NCBI GenBank assembly: GCA_964017235.1
Contig: OZ024930.1
Location: 154,628,221 to 154,692,220 of the forward strand
From: Sabellastarte sp. h YS-2021
Lineage: Eukaryota; Annelida; Polychaeta; Sabellida; Sabellidae
Length of the DNA stretch: 64,000 bases
Direction of reading: 5' to 3'
The translations under genes and the position numbers were made by a program. This document shows, one piece after another, positions 1 to 12,259 of this stretch. Every line of letters starts with the position of its first letter. Position 1 is the first letter of the stretch. Under the pieces are notes generated by a model, which did not search any database, was not told the DNA's origin, and was given only the letters and a program-made list of their open reading frames with translations.

Positions 1-2
1 CT

Positions 3-83
3 TTTTTGCAAACAGAAAAAAATATAGCTTATGATATTGCAGAAGAGGAATTACCCAAACCAAATAATGAGTTAAGTGACCAA
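3..83 (+). CDS. Possible 5' portion of the ankyrin-repeat gene (uncertain exon)
   Basis: An open frame runs in from near the window edge through residues that include KNIAYDIAEEE, which resembles the end of an ankyrin repeat (the A-x-D-x-A pattern), followed by an acidic linker. It ends in a possible donor, CAA|gtagct, at codon phase 0. The next exon begins at 122 in phase 0 after TTTTGACAG, so joining them needs an intron of only 38 nt (84-121). Stop codons lie in that gap. An acceptor-like TTTTTTGCAAACAG ends at 15, so the exon could begin at 16. The alternative is that bases 1-121 are all intron and the frame is open by chance. The fit in phase and the ankyrin-like end make coding plausible but not secure. 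Confidence 0.35.
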
Positions 84-121
84 GTAGCTAGTCTTTGATA
101 GATATTTTGTTATTTTGACAG

Positions 122-319
122 TTAAGATCACCCACAGGAAAAGACATTCACATCAATTGCCAGAATGCAGAGGGTATATCTCCACTTCATGTAGCAGCCC
201 AGTGTGGTTATTTGGAAATATGCCGGGTGTTTGTGCAGAGGGGTGCATTGGTGAATTTAGCTACAAATACCCAAGGCTATACACCATTGCATTTGGCAGT
301 GAAGCATCAAAGACAAGAG
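122..319 (+). CDS. Ankyrin-repeat protein, internal exon (two repeats)
   Basis: This 198-nt exon encodes 66 residues, exactly two 33-residue ankyrin repeats. The clearest motifs are GISPLHVAAQCGYLEICRVF and GYTPLHLAVKHQRQE, with the TPLH and LAA/LAV helix signatures. It is bounded by a pyrimidine-rich acceptor (TTATTTTGACAG) and a donor at 320 (GAG|gttggt). Both ends are phase 0. The protein continues in exact ankyrin register into the exon at 27048, so I infer these two exons are adjacent. Ankyrin repeats are protein-protein binding modules; nothing here identifies the partner, the localisation or the orthologue, so no symbol is given. A second acceptor-like CCCACAG ends at 137, but it would change the phase. 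Confidence 0.88.
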
Positions 320-419
320 GTTGGTTATGGGAAGAACATCATGGCTCTATGTATAAACTTCTTTTTATTGCATTAAAATGCAGGGAGAGTGATTTTTTTT
401 TTATGCTAATCGAAAACTG

Positions 420-952
420 ACAAACTAGAAGAGTTATTTAATTTATTGTTAACTAATATAAAACAAGCAGTGTCTTAGGAAACCAAATATTGGCCAAAAA
501 GCACTAAAAAATCTGTAAGTCTTGAAACTTTACATCAAAAAGGGAAATCACACTTAATCATGTAATTGTATTGTATTGACATTTGCTAAAGTTAATTTGA
601 AGAAAATTAATTAAAATTATTTATGTATCAAATAAACATTGTTAAAACATTCAGGACTTTATATTTTTTTTGGAAAGGTTAGACAATGGTGCATGTTTAA
701 AAAAAAAAAAATATGGTGAAGGAACATAGAAAGTTGGAAACCAGTGAAATGTTTCTGGTGCTAATCCTGACACAACATGCCCTTAAATATGTTAAAAAGG
801 ACATTGGATGTCAACTTCGACTGTTAGCCTTTCATATATAATTGTGCTGGGTAAACACTGTGTTATCATTTATCAGAACAAGCATGAATTACGTTGAATA
901 TTTTATTCATATGTTCTTGGTTATTGGCAGCCTTATTAATCATTATATTATT
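420..952. other. Intron sequence, nothing recognised
   Basis: AT-rich DNA with short A and T runs and no open frame, hairpin or repeat that I could recognise. It lies at the start of the long intron of the ankyrin gene. Confidence 0.6.
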
Positions 953-1342
953 AAGCGCCCCGCAAGGGACGCTTGTTTGTGTATGGGAGACCTTCAGGCT
1001 CCGCCGGCTCCGCATTTTGTTTTCCTTATAACTCTGTAACCGTTAGGCAGATTCTTTTCAAATTTGGCAGGTTTAGGCAGTAGCCTTGGGGAATTTTTTT
1101 GAATATGCTGCAGTGATATTTCAACCAATCAGAAAGGTCACATGACCAAAAACATCTTTTTTCGATGGGGAAGCTTTTCCGGATGATAACTTGAAAGGAA
1201 TTTTATCAATTCACCTGAAACTTGGCAAATACATTCATTCTATTAAAATCTGGAAATCATTAGATTTTGGCATTGATTGGTTAAGAAATGGCCAAGTAAT
1301 TAATGATTAATTAATCATTATGAAATTTCCAAATAAGGAAAA

Positions 1343-1775
1343 CACAAAAATGCTTATATATCGAAAACCGTGCTAGATAGAGCGATTTCGACGAAATTTT
1401 TGACCCACAGGATATCTCTGCAGAGTAGTTATCCCAATTTTCAAAAAAAATTTTGTCTCGCTAAAAATGGCGGCCGTTTTGAATTTTCGAATTTTTCACG
1501 AAAATTGCAAAACACAAAAATGCTTATATCTCGAAAACCGTGCTCGATAGAGCGTTTTCGACGAAATTTTTTACCCAAAGGGTATCTCTGCATAGTAGTT
1601 ATCCCAATTGAGAAAAAATTTTTGTCTCGCCAAAAATGGCGGCCATTTTGAATTTTCGAATTTTTCGCAAAATTGCAAAACATAAAAATGCTTATATCTC
1701 GAAAACCGTGCTACATAGAGTGATTTCGACGAAATTTTTGATCTTCAGGGTATCTCTGCAGAGCAGCTAGCCCAA
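1343..1775 (+). repeat. Type-1 tandem repeat, ~167-bp unit, element A
   Basis: About 2.6 units, each containing ATATCTCGAAAACCGTGCTA, then a GATAGAGCGATTTCGACGAA stretch, GGTATCTCTGCAGAG and AAAAATGGCGGCC. The units stay open in several frames on both strands, which gives false open frames of up to 93 codons. I read these as a by-product of the repeat rather than as genes. Confidence 0.85.
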
Positions 1776-1776
1776 A

Positions 1777-2850
1777 GAGCTTTCACTCGGTGAAGTTTCA
1801 GACCCGTAGCTAATTATTCACCTACTCAAAATGAGTAAATGCTAATTATCTCTAAAACTATTGCGGATACCCAATTTTTATCAAATAACTCATTCATCTA
1901 CTTTTGGGAGAGCTTTCACATGGTGAAGTTTCAGACCCATAGCTAATTATTTACCTATTCAAAATGAGTAAATGCGAATTATCTCTAAAAGTATTGCAGA
2001 TAGCCAATTTTTCTCAAATAACTCATTCACCTACTTTTGGGAGAGCTTTCACTCCGTGAAGTTTCAGACCCATAGCTAATTATTCACCTACTCAAAATGA
2101 GTAAATGCTAATTATCTGTAAAAGTATTGCGGATACCCAATTTTTATCAAATAACTCATTCATCTACTTGTGGGAGAGCTTTCACATGGTGAAGTTTCAG
2201 CGCCATAGCTAATTACTCACCTACTCAAAATGAGTAAATGCGAATTATCTCTAAAAGTATTGCAGATAGCCAATTTTTCTCAAATAAATCATTCACCTAC
2301 TTTTGGGAGAGCTTTCACTTGGTGAAGTTTCAGACCCATAGCTAATTACTCACCTACTCAAAATGAGTAAATGCGAATTATCTCTAAAAGTATTGCAGAT
2401 AGCCAATTTTTCTCAAATAACTCATTCACCTACTTTTGGGAGAGCTTTCACTCCGTGAAGTTTCAGACCCATAGCTATTTATTCACCTACTCAAAATGAG
2501 TAAATGCTAATTATCTCTAAAAGTATTGCGGATACCCAGTTTTTATCAAATACTCCTTCATCTACTTGTGGGAGAGCTTTCACATGGTGAAGTTTCAGAC
2601 CCATAGCTAATTACTCACCTACTCAAAATGAGTAAATGCGAATTATCTCTAAAAGTATTGCAGATAGCCAATTTTTCTCAAATAACTCATTCACCTACTT
2701 TTGGGAGAGCTTTCACTTGGTGAAGTTTCAGACCCATAGCTAATTATTCACCTACTCAAAATGAGTAAATGTGAATTATCTCTTAATAGTATTGCAGATA
2801 GCCAATTTTTCTCAAATAACTCATTCACCTGCTTTTGGAAGAGCTTTCAC
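1777..2850 (+). repeat. Type-2 tandem repeat, ~133-bp unit, about 8 copies
   Basis: Unit starts (GAGCTTTCAC) recur near 1777, 1910, 2042, 2176, 2308, 2441, 2574, 2706 and 2839. The core carries GGTGAAGTTTCAGACCC, TACTCAAAATGAGTAAATGC and TAAAAGTATTGC. Units alternate between an ATGG variant and a TTGG/TCCG/TCGG variant after CTTTCAC. The same unit occurs in elements B and C. Confidence 0.9.
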
Positions 2851-3193
2851 ACACGAAAATGAAAAATTGTGAATATCTCGGAAAAGCTATTTCTTCTCCT
2901 TTAATGCTCGGCGGGAGATACACACCACGGCAGTGGTCTTGACAAAAAATTTTGTCTCCCCAAAAATGGTGGCCAGTTTGAATTTTCAAAGTTTTTGCAA
3001 AACACAAAAATGCTCATATCTTGAAAACCGTGCTAGATAGAGCAGACTGCGCGGACTTTGGTTGCCACAACAGTATAAGGCTAGAAACAAAGCATTTTCT
3101 TAATACTTTAGCACTCACCTTTATATCCTTTTCGGGATGCTTTGTTTTTGCTATGCAAAAACACTATCTTTTTTTTTGCGAGCGATCCTCTAG

Positions 3194-6100
3194 TTGATAA
3201 TTGTTATAGCCCACTTAATTGCAGAAGACTGAAAACTTACATGCTGGATAACTTTGCGCCGTGCCTGTGGATTTAGTATCCTTAATTTGAATGCTGTTTT
3301 GGCATTTAGAGTCTTTGGGACTGTACCCATGGAAGACTCTTGGGGAAGGCTTCATGAATTTAATGCATTTAAAGTGTTGGCAGTGTAACAAATAAATGCT
3401 TAATATGTAATTTCCTGTTTTAAAAAGTAGTAAATTCAAATTATAAGAGAAACTGGAGCTTTCCTGTGTTTACCAGTCAGCCTATGCCAATCATATTTAC
3501 ATATAGAGAGACAATTGTTGTTCTGCACACATTGTCTGATTCATAGTGCACCTTGTATTTTACCTGTTGAGAGTTCTAAATTTAATTTCAGGTCATAAGA
3601 GTCCCAGTGTAGTTACATAGCAAACAAATGATCATATTTATGTTTTGCTTACTTATGCTAACCCTGAACACTTCAGTTAAATTCCATATAATACTATTAA
3701 TTGTCACATTATTTCTAATTATAGAAATATTTAACAGTCTTTCACTAAAATACCAGTTGTTAAATATCAGGAGGAACACAACAAATGTATTATGAATCTT
3801 TATTGTCATCATAATTTGAGGTTAAAATCATTGACATCAGAATCCAGTTCATGTCTCTTGGAGCAGAGTTTGTCTTCAAACAATTGCATGTAATAGGCTT
3901 GTAAGGTCCAGTCTATGTTTACATTATTTTCCATTTCAGCAGGGAGAGAGACGGAATGATGTATAAGGGAGAATATCAAACAGTTAGAAAGCTCCATTGT
4001 TATTTATGGGACTTCACCCATGAGTCTCCCAAGGGTGAAGGCTTTGCTTAATTACACAGTGTTGGCCTTGCCTATTTGAATCAATTTGGTGTTCTAGACA
4101 GTGGTAAATTACTTGAGAAAATAGGTAAAAGAATAGCTTCTCATGAAACTAGGTGATGATCTAGTGCATTTATTTCAATAAAAAATGTATTTTACTGAAA
4201 TTCGAATGGAAGGTATATGATGGGAATTTGTCACATAGATGCTTGGGGATTTAAATAATTGGAGTGAATGGAATTTTAGGTCACTTCAGGACTGTAAAGA
4301 TGTTTTAAACCAAGGATGAGATGGATATAAATTTGAATCTTCTTGTCTTAATTGTTCCCAACTCCAAATTGGAGCCCCATTCTGTTTGGCCTGTTGAGTA
4401 TGTAAATCTTGAACATTCAATATTTAGTTTTGCGGTTACTGGTATAGCAAGGGCAGGGAGATATTAATTCTCATTCACCCATCTGGGTTTCTGTCTCTTT
4501 TAAAAACTTTGTTCTAATCCATAACTTTCAAATCCCTCAAAAGATTTTCACCAAGTTTGGAGGAGTGGTGTATTCTAGACTTCTAAAGTTGGTTATTGTT
4601 TTGAGCAGTAATGAATAAACTAATCAATAGACAATACACAAGTCATAATTTTATGTCCGAAGAAGGCATTTCTTGGTGGAATTTAACCAGTTATCTGAAA
4701 TGCCAGGCCAAGTTGACATATTCTTTAGGTCCCAGTATATTTTATTTGGGTTATTGGGTCCAGTTAGTTTGCTACCATGTTTCAACATCTGTATGGTAAT
4801 ATTATATTTGAAAGCTACATAAGGCACACAGTGTTTGGCAGGATCCAATGAAAATTATTGCCATGGCAACCTAATATGCCTTGGCATTTGATGTATTATA
4901 AAGTTAAGCACTTTAAAAGGTTGTAAATAATATAAATGATAATGAACAAAAAATGCATAATTTGATCCAGGTTTATCTTAATACCATCTCTTTTTTAAAA
5001 GTTTTGTGTCAACTGAAATCTTGACTTAGAAAAACTTTTAAATATTGCACAAAAGATGTTATACGTATTAGTGCTGCTATGATATTTTTAAAATTTTGAT
5101 AGCTTGCTCATTTACAGTTCAAACCTCTGAAATGTGGACTGTGTATATGTTTAGAAACCACCAATATGGTACAACATACATTTTATATATACAGTAAAAA
5201 GTAGCTTTGATGAGGTAGCCTGCATTTAACCTTGATGCAGGGAAGTTCAAAGTGCATTCCAGCTCATATTTAAAAAAAGTATGACAATTATGGGTTCATA
5301 TTTGATATTCCTTGTGAGATGTTGACTTCACTTTATGGATTTAAATTGGTCAAAATACAAGAAAGGAGGTTTTTTTCCTCCAATTCCTAGACTAGTGATA
5401 TCTAGCAAGGATGCTATATTTTCCACATTTAAATAACAAATCCTTCATTGAACAAGCCCTCTAAGAGGACATATTCATGTAGTTAAAAAAACTTGCTAAG
5501 ATAAAAAAATAACTATGAAAGCTAAAATTCTCCCAGCATATACGATCAAAAGTTATAATTTCTTTGGATTTATTAATATCCTTCCTAGCATTAAACTTAC
5601 CCAATGATTTGTGTGCTGACAATTGAGATGGCGGTTGTTAAATTCCATTAAATGGCCACAGTTCCATGATACTGGTGCTGTTGATCCAGGACAACATACA
5701 CGAGATTCGCAACACAAAAGAATAGCTTCAGCTTAAAAATACCCTCAAAGAATTATCTTTTTAAGTTTTTTGCATTCTGTCTTGTCTTGGTGAAATGTGA
5801 AGAAAATCAGTATTATATTACATCTGCCACGTAAAAATAAAACTACAGCTTATCTAGTATACAGTGTTATAACTTGGTAAGCCCAGTATATTGTAGGGCC
5901 AACACCTGATATCACCATTTCTTTAACTTGATGGGGGTCAGAGCATCATAAAATGCTCATATAAGTAGTGATGACAATGACAAAAGCTGTACGCAGGAAG
6001 TACTAGATCTTCTTCTAATAGGTTTTCTTCAGATTCTAATAAAAAAATCCTAACTTAAGATCACCTTTTGAAATTAAGTTTTTCTTAACTGTCTGAAATG

Positions 6101-7130
6101 TGTGACAGGTAATGGCCTTTAGTTTATAAATAAGGAATAACCTTTTATTTTAAGTGAAAATAATTAGTAACATTTACAAAGCAGTTTTAAATCAGCGGAA
6201 GAAATATAAGTTCTGTGTGAATAAAGTGGACAAGAAGTCTTGTTGATTCAGTCTTTTGGTACAGAAATATATCCAGTTCTCACAACACTTATGAGAGATT
6301 TAGGTTGTTGGTTGGATATTAAGTGTTGTAATCTATCCACTGTAGTAGACGATTATTACAAAAAACTGTCACCCCTTTTGTTATTAGAGTCCCACTGCTC
6401 ATAAAGACTTAAAACAATAACATGGAGCTTTGGCTCTGAAGTCTGTTATGTAACCATTATTCTTCCTAAGAACTTCTCACATAAAAGTATATTTAATGAT
6501 GCCTTAGAGAAAAATGTAGGGAATGATTTTTAATTAAGTCTTGTTTATATCCTGTTCATATTGCCTGCATTATGGCTCACAGAGAATACACCCCACGACC
6601 TTTCTCACCCCGCAATGACACCGCTGCTTTTTTATCATATTTTCATTTTGAGTGTTAATGACAGTGCTCATAGTAGTTTATGATCTAAGCAAGCCCATAA
6701 AAAGTCAAGCCAGCATTGTGCTTAATAGGTAAGAGGTATGGCATGGAACTACTGCATCAAAATATAACAACTACTGGGGAGAAACAGTCATAGTGAGAAA
6801 CAGGGAAAATTTGGGGGAGAGGGGGATCTCATTATCAGGGTTTGTCTTGAGAGGTTGAGGAAATGCATGGATTAAAGGCATTTAAATCATGCAAAGATGG
6901 ACTTCGCTGTCCCTATTCTGGGACATACTAAAAAGCCCACACACTGAGGGAGCAGAACCACCTACTAATAGAAACAAACTGCTTCCTTTTGTTATCTATA
7001 ACCTAAATATAGATCTGTGACTGTTTAATATTGACCTTTACTGAGTTTTTAGGCCAAGTCGCTGTTTGACAGTTTAAAACAACAAGCCATAAGTGTGTAT
7101 AATAATTATATGCGGAGCTATTTCATCTTG
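3194..7130. other. Intron sequence, nothing recognised
   Basis: Nearly 4 kb of AT-rich DNA. I saw no convincing exon, tandem repeat, terminal inverted repeat or element end. Open frames here are short and lack splice-flanked protein motifs. Confidence 0.5.
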
Positions 7131-7199
7131 GTGAGCTGATCGTAAGCCTACTTTAAGATTGAAAAAAAATTAAACATTTCACGATCCATGGATGTAGTT

Positions 7200-7445
7200 T
7201 GAGATAGGTTTAAGATCTCATCCCGACTGGAATGCAGAATATTGCCACACATGGGTTCTTGAAAAGTTTATGATAGGTTTACGACCGTTAAAAGATCAAC
7301 TTAAGATGAAAAAGATAGGTTTAAGATCTCCATAAGATGGAAATGATTGTTTTACGACTGTGAAGATAGGTTTAAGATCACTGTAAGATAAAAAAGATGA
7401 CTTTGTAAGCAAAAAGATTTACGAGAGGTTTAAAACGATAAAAAT
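7200..7445 (+). repeat. Decayed short tandem repeat with GATAGGTTTAAGATC motif
   Basis: The phrase GATAGGTTTAAGATC or a close variant recurs near 7203, 7272, 7314 and 7364, separated by AAGATGAAAAAG-like text. Spacing is irregular (about 40-70 bp), as expected of an old, mutated array. Confidence 0.5.
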
Positions 7446-8219
7446 CTGATAAGGATTGATAAGGGCTGCTTGCAGTTTGCGATAATTCGAAACAGTTTGA
7501 TAATGTTGTAAACCTTTGGTGATTGGCATGTGATCGCATCCAATTGGGAACATACACTTCGCGATATGTTCCCGATTCCCATTCTCTACACAATGGATTT
7601 ATGATGGCCTTAAGATTCTTGTGTTGGAAAAGATCTACCTCCCGATCTGACAATTTATAAGATTGCAAATCTATCACAAAGCATTATTGCCAAAATGGAA
7701 CAGGCCTCTTAATAAATTACCTTGTCATGATCTTTTACTGTAATGCTGTTATCAACTCACAAAACTACAACATGTACAAAGAAGCTAGTGGTTTTATTCT
7801 AATTAAAACCACTTACCATTCATTTTTATCTAAACCATAGACCCGTACTGTAAACTCAGCAATAAGGTCAGGACATTTCTTTTTGTTAAGTTGCTAAAGG
7901 AATTTTATCTGATGTGATATGTACTTTTATAGCGCTTAAACTCAGGCACAACTTTGTAAAACATGTTAAATAGTTGAGGTCCATTGAACATAGCCAGGTC
8001 ATACTAAAGAAGACACATGAATACTGGTACTGGAACTTTGGAAGTATTATTGTACACAATAGGTGTTCATCTTTTGCACGCATTTTAAAAAATACTTTGT
8101 CCACAGATATATGCTATGTATCATTGGAAAGGTATTTGAACAGTGTTTCTGCTCATTTTACTGCCCTAAAATCCATGCGAAAATAAGACCAAAAAGAAAC
8201 TGGAAGTTGAAGGTTGAAG
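7446..8219. other. Intron sequence, nothing recognised
   Basis: No coding or repeat signal that I could support between the decayed repeat and the DIRS remnant. Confidence 0.5.
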
Positions 8220-10027
8220 TTTTATTGGCGCGTTAATATATCTTACCTAACAGACTATTGCCATAGGTTCAGTGCAAGCCAGTCCCGTCAAATGTCAGAA
8301 AAACACCTCCTGAGTCTCCTCCAGCCGGACCAGCTCCCATTTCCCCCTTCACTAACCAGGTGGTAGCGCCTCCAATACTCGCCAGGTAGCTCTTACCTGA
8401 GTTCCTCTTTTTCATTTGGTGCATTCCAAAGATAAGAAAAAGGACAAGGCAGAGAAACAAGAGGAAGAGGATAAACTGGTTGGTCCATGGTCAATTACAG
8501 TCATTCGGCCCACTGACACTGACAATATGGAGACATTTAACATTTTTCCAGTCAAGGCTTCAAGTGAAGCAACTGATCTACCTTTAAGCAGTGATTTTGC
8601 AGAATTTAAAGACCAGCACTCTTCACGCTTCACCAGTGTCAAAATGGCTTTAGTTAGCCTCTGTTGGTGCTCTTACCCCTTTCTCATCAAAAGCCTGTTT
8701 TTTCTCCTGTCTGGGTCGGGAGTTTTTCACCCACCCCCAGTGGGGTGGTGTCTACTACTCCCCTTATATTGACCTCTTTTCAAGGTCGAGCAGCTGAGAT
8801 GTCAATACTTGGGCCACAGTTGATCAAGGATATTCTTCAACCCTGATTGAGCTGAACTCGGACTCAGACACAAGAGGTCTCAGCCTACCAGGAAAGTATC
8901 TGTTACCATGCCAACAGATGACTGGCTCTGCTCAAAGTTTGAACAAATGATCCTTCACCTCAGCCAGGGCCATGTCTGCAGGGCTGGTGAATGGAACTGG
9001 CTTCAAATAGATCAGTCTGTGAAGCCACCTAAACCTCAGGCCAGGTGGTACACCATGCATCCTGGACCGGACTCATCAGTTACTAGACCAGTGAAGCCAG
9101 TCAACAAATGGTCCAGTGATGCCTCCCACTTAATAGTGCCTTTACTAGGATCTCTAAACTTCTAGCAGATGTTTCTCCTACTTCAATACCTCTCTCACAG
9201 TAGACCCTGCACACATGTTATAAATATCTAAAGGAGTCAATAGTGGTATGCACCCAGGCTGCAGCTGTTAACAGGTGTGTTAATAAAGTCCAGGATGAAG
9301 TCCAAGACAACCTGAGGCTTTTAGTTTTTATCCTCACAGAAGGCAGAGAAAGCTCTCCATGATGTTAAAGACGTGACTGATTTCCAGCAGAATGTCAACT
9401 TTTGTGCTAGGAAAATCCATGCAGTACATGGTGGACACCATTTTTACCCCACAGCCCTTAAGTTTTGTGGTGTCTGGATGGGTGGGCGGGTGGTTGGGGG
9501 GGCATCGGGAAAAAGTTTGTCCGGGCTGTATCTCAGAAACCGTAAGGTGTAGGAAGTTGATTTGATGGAACAAGACAAACATTGTAAACTGCATACACTG
9601 TATATGTTGTAATTCATAATACTGTTTTTTCAAGGGCAAATGATAGCAAATGTGAAAAATAAGATTCTCAGCCACGACTGTCGGGGAATAATAGTGATAG
9701 CCCAAGGATGGCCAAGATGTGGTTTTGAGATCTAGTGAGCATGTCAACCCAGATACCCCGCTGCTGGCCCAAAAGTGCCAATCTTCTGATGTAGCCATTC
9801 AATGGAAGCCTGCACAGAGACCTTCTCAACCAGAATGTCCATGCTTGAATCCTCGGGCCATCAGAGTCCAGGGCTTCTCTGGTCAAGTGGAAGAAAAAAT
9901 TGAAGCTCCTCAAAGATGCTCAACCAGAGCAGTCTATGAAGCAAAGTGGTCCACTTTTGTTCGATGGTGCAAGTCTTATCAGGTGGATTTCCAGGCCCAA
10001 ACTATAAGCCAGATTGCTTGTTTTTAA
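8220..10027 (+). mobile_element. DIRS-like retrotransposon remnant (copy 1)
   Basis: The left tip matches the tip of the whole-looking DIRS copy at 49882. Recognisable parts follow in order: left ITR (8220-8440), portions of the gag-like region (about 8416-9440), a small piece related to family E near 9440-9560, and the region joining RNase H to the start of the tyrosine recombinase (about 9660-10020). Much of the interior and the right end are absent. It is broken in many places and looks old. It lies in the long intron of the ankyrin gene in the same orientation. Confidence 0.8.
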
Positions 10028-10327
10028 TCCAGTGTACACATATTAGACACAGCAATACAATGATGTGTACACACATCTTCCCACTTTTGATGGAAAAGCT
10101 GATTTCTTGTCAGGATATGTGATAAATAACTGAAATTATGACAGTTGAAATCTTAAAACGTGTGACTGTTTATTTTGAGTTCTAATGTTCCTTATAAACA
10201 GTCTACTTTGTAATATAAGAAAATGAATGGGAAGGATTGCAGAATTCCCCTCCCGGAAGTAGAAAGGCGTAGGAATATAAGGAAAGTTATTTTCTGCAAT
10301 AATATAGTTCCTGATTAAATGGAAAAT

Positions 10328-10437
10328 AAGGTAAGTAGACAGGTAGACATGTAGGCAGGTAGACATGTAGGCAGGTAGACAGGTCGGCTGGTAGGCAGGT
10401 CGGCTGGTGGGCAGGTCGGCTGGTCGGCAGGTCACCA
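10328..10437 (+). repeat. Minisatellite, left arm of an inverted pair
   Basis: Short units such as GGTAGACATGTAGGCA and GGTCGGCTGGTAGGCA are repeated about six times. The reverse complement of the same units appears at 10614-10665, so the two stretches can pair across a ~175-bp spacer. Confidence 0.8.
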
Positions 10438-10613
10438 GAACAAATATCCACAACTTTATGGTAATATAATGCATGTTTTTTTTGTCTGATTAACCAATCA
10501 GAAGCCATGTTACATTGTTGTTTGTTTTATAATCTCCAAATATAAAATATTCCAAAATGCTTCAATTTTTTTTTAAATTATTTTTATTATTTTCTTTTAT
10601 ATTTTTATTAATA

Positions 10614-10665
10614 TCTGTCTACCTGTCTACCAGCCGACCTGTCTACCTGCCTGCACGTCTACCTA
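10614..10665 (-). repeat. Minisatellite, right arm of an inverted pair
   Basis: It reads TCTACCTGTCTACCAGCCGA and continues with further units, which are reverse complements of those at 10328-10437. The arm is shorter than the left one, so pairing would be partial. Confidence 0.75.
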
Positions 10666-10723
10666 ATAATCCACATATTTATTAATTTGTACTATTTTAT
10701 TTCATTTTATTTATTTTTATTGA

Positions 10724-10750
10724 TTATATATATATATATATATATATATC
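10724..10750. repeat. (TA)n microsatellite
   Basis: About 13 TA dinucleotides in a row. Confidence 0.9.
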
Positions 10751-11094
10751 TAGATATATGACGGAACTACTTTCAGTTAGCTTTGGTTGTCAGTTTACCC
10801 AATTCAAGAATGAAGGGAAACATTCCAGTCTCATTTCAGCAAGTAATGCCATGGCAAAGTAATTACAGCTTCTGTGGGTCAGGAGCACATTACTATTATC
10901 TTAATAGAAAACTTGCTGTTTGTCACTTAGTGGTTTCTTTGAGGCAATTGCCCTTGTAGAAATGTATCTACTTGGGAAAAACATTTCACCATTTAAATAG
11001 CAATGTGGTAAACTTGGAACTTCTGCATTTGTTTACTCCAGCAGTATAAAGTTTGTATTCAAAAGTATCCGATGTCATGTTGCTAAATAGGTGG

Positions 11095-11335
11095 TAGAGT
11101 AAGAAATCTAAAATTCGCCACATATCCTAAATTCGCCACATGTGAAAATACTAATAAAATAAATGAATTGTGGTGAGATTTGTTAACTGCCATGGTTAAC
11201 TGTATAGTAAATTAAGACTTTTTGAACTGAAAAATACCAATTTTTAGACAATACATCATTTTCTTCATAAAATTAACTGAGGTTTTAGAGGTGGCGCATT
11301 TTAGATTCTTGGCGAATTTTAGATTTCTTACTCTA
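11095..11335. mobile_element. Tc1/mariner-like MITE with TA target duplication
   Basis: Perfect 24-bp TIRs at 11097-11120 and 11310-11333 begin GAGTAAGAAATCTAAAATTC and are flanked on both sides by TA (11095-11096 and 11334-11335). A second, inner inverted copy of the CTAAAATTCGCCAC-like motif follows on each side. The 237-bp body has no coding capacity. TIR length, size and TA duplication fit a MITE mobilised by a Tc1/mariner-type transposase; the superfamily is inferred. Confidence 0.85.
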
Positions 11336-12255
11336 ATTAAAAGGAGTTTTTTAAACTTTATTAATTTTTCCAGCATTTTTCTTGGGATTGCAGGAAGCAA
11401 GTGAAAATATGCCCAAAACAGAGCAGAAACTCACAGCAACTCTATATCAACAATCAGGATGGTGCATTTACAAAAATTCATAGAAGACTGTGCAGAATGA
11501 ATTAAGTTACTGTTAGAATATATTGTGATGCATAAGGTATGTCTTTAGATTTAGGGTATTTATATATTTCCATTCACCTATTCAGCAAGGTCCAACAGAC
11601 ATTTTTCTGTGTTTATTCCTTTGCTTATATGTCATAGTTGAGTGGTCTTTGTACACATAACTACCGTGACATTTTTGCAGGACAATCAAGGACATAATTA
11701 TGTCCGTAGGCACCAAATTGTGCCTGTAACTGGACCAGAAAGAATCAGAATGTAGCAGAGAAAAGTAAGCTGACTGGAATTAGTCTGCTCTGTTTCCTGA
11801 ATTCCCATTATTGTTGTTATTTGTTGTCTAGTAACAGTTGACAAGTGCTTTTAGTTTTAAGGTTGAAAGGGTTATTTACCATAGGAAGTTTAGCCCTAGC
11901 GTTACTGGCAAGCATCCACTCTCTTTGTCATTGACTTCTTCTTCTGAAACCACGCTAGCAGAGTTGCTGATTGATATGTCTGGTCCAATATTCCTGCCAC
12001 CTGAACAGGTATTCTTGACATCTGCATCTGTCTGTTCATCTGTTTGGTAAAGCTCTTCAGAGTGATGTATTTGACACTTTTTTTTTGAAAACTTGTACTT
12101 GTAAAGAACATGATTTATGAAAAGTAATCAGCAGCACCTCTTTTAGATGTAGGATTTGTCATAAAGATATAATAAAATATGTTTAAGCTTGTCAAGTCTC
12201 CATGTTAAAGTCACTTTGCAAGAAGAGCACTGTAGTCTGTCCCCTTTCCATCTAC
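11336..12255. other. Intron sequence, nothing recognised
   Basis: Includes an exon-like open frame near 11885-12009, which I rejected. Nothing else was seen. Confidence 0.45.
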
Positions 12256-12259
12256 TTTT

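Larger units (their letters stand above)
953..3193 (+). mobile_element. Element A: hairpin-ended, non-autonomous element with internal tandem arrays
   Basis: The left end is a hairpin with arms AAGCG-CCC and GGG-CGCTT (953-974; one mispaired position compared with copy B). A leader follows, shared almost base for base with element B at 32610. Next come about 2.6 units of a ~167-bp repeat (1343-1775), about eight units of a ~133-bp repeat (1777-2850), a partial return of the first repeat, and a right end with a perfect hairpin GTTTTTGCTATGCAAAAAC (3144-3162). It ends CCTCTAG before T. No TIRs or target duplication are visible. Two copies with the same ends and different array lengths show it is mobile. 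The hairpin near the right end, the CTAG|T end and the lack of TIRs fit non-autonomous Helitron/Helentron-like elements such as the oyster 'pearl' type; that family assignment is inference. It has no coding capacity. Confidence 0.75.

Noticed and set aside
1370-1683. Open frames on both strands in the type-1 repeat (also at 35378-35743)
   Set aside because: The frame is open because the repeat unit is open on both strands; the peptides only mirror the DNA repeat.
8416-8772. Open frame of 118 codons
   Set aside because: It is a piece of the gag-like part of a DIRS remnant, not a host gene.
10136-10508. Minus-strand open frames with Thr/Pro/Leu-rich repeats
   Set aside because: They are translations of the minisatellite at 10328-10437.
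11885-12009. Exon-like open frame with acceptor CCATAG and donor CAG|gtattc
   Set aside because: It would have to splice between two exons that already join in exact ankyrin register, and in the required phase it reads a stop at once. No protein motif.
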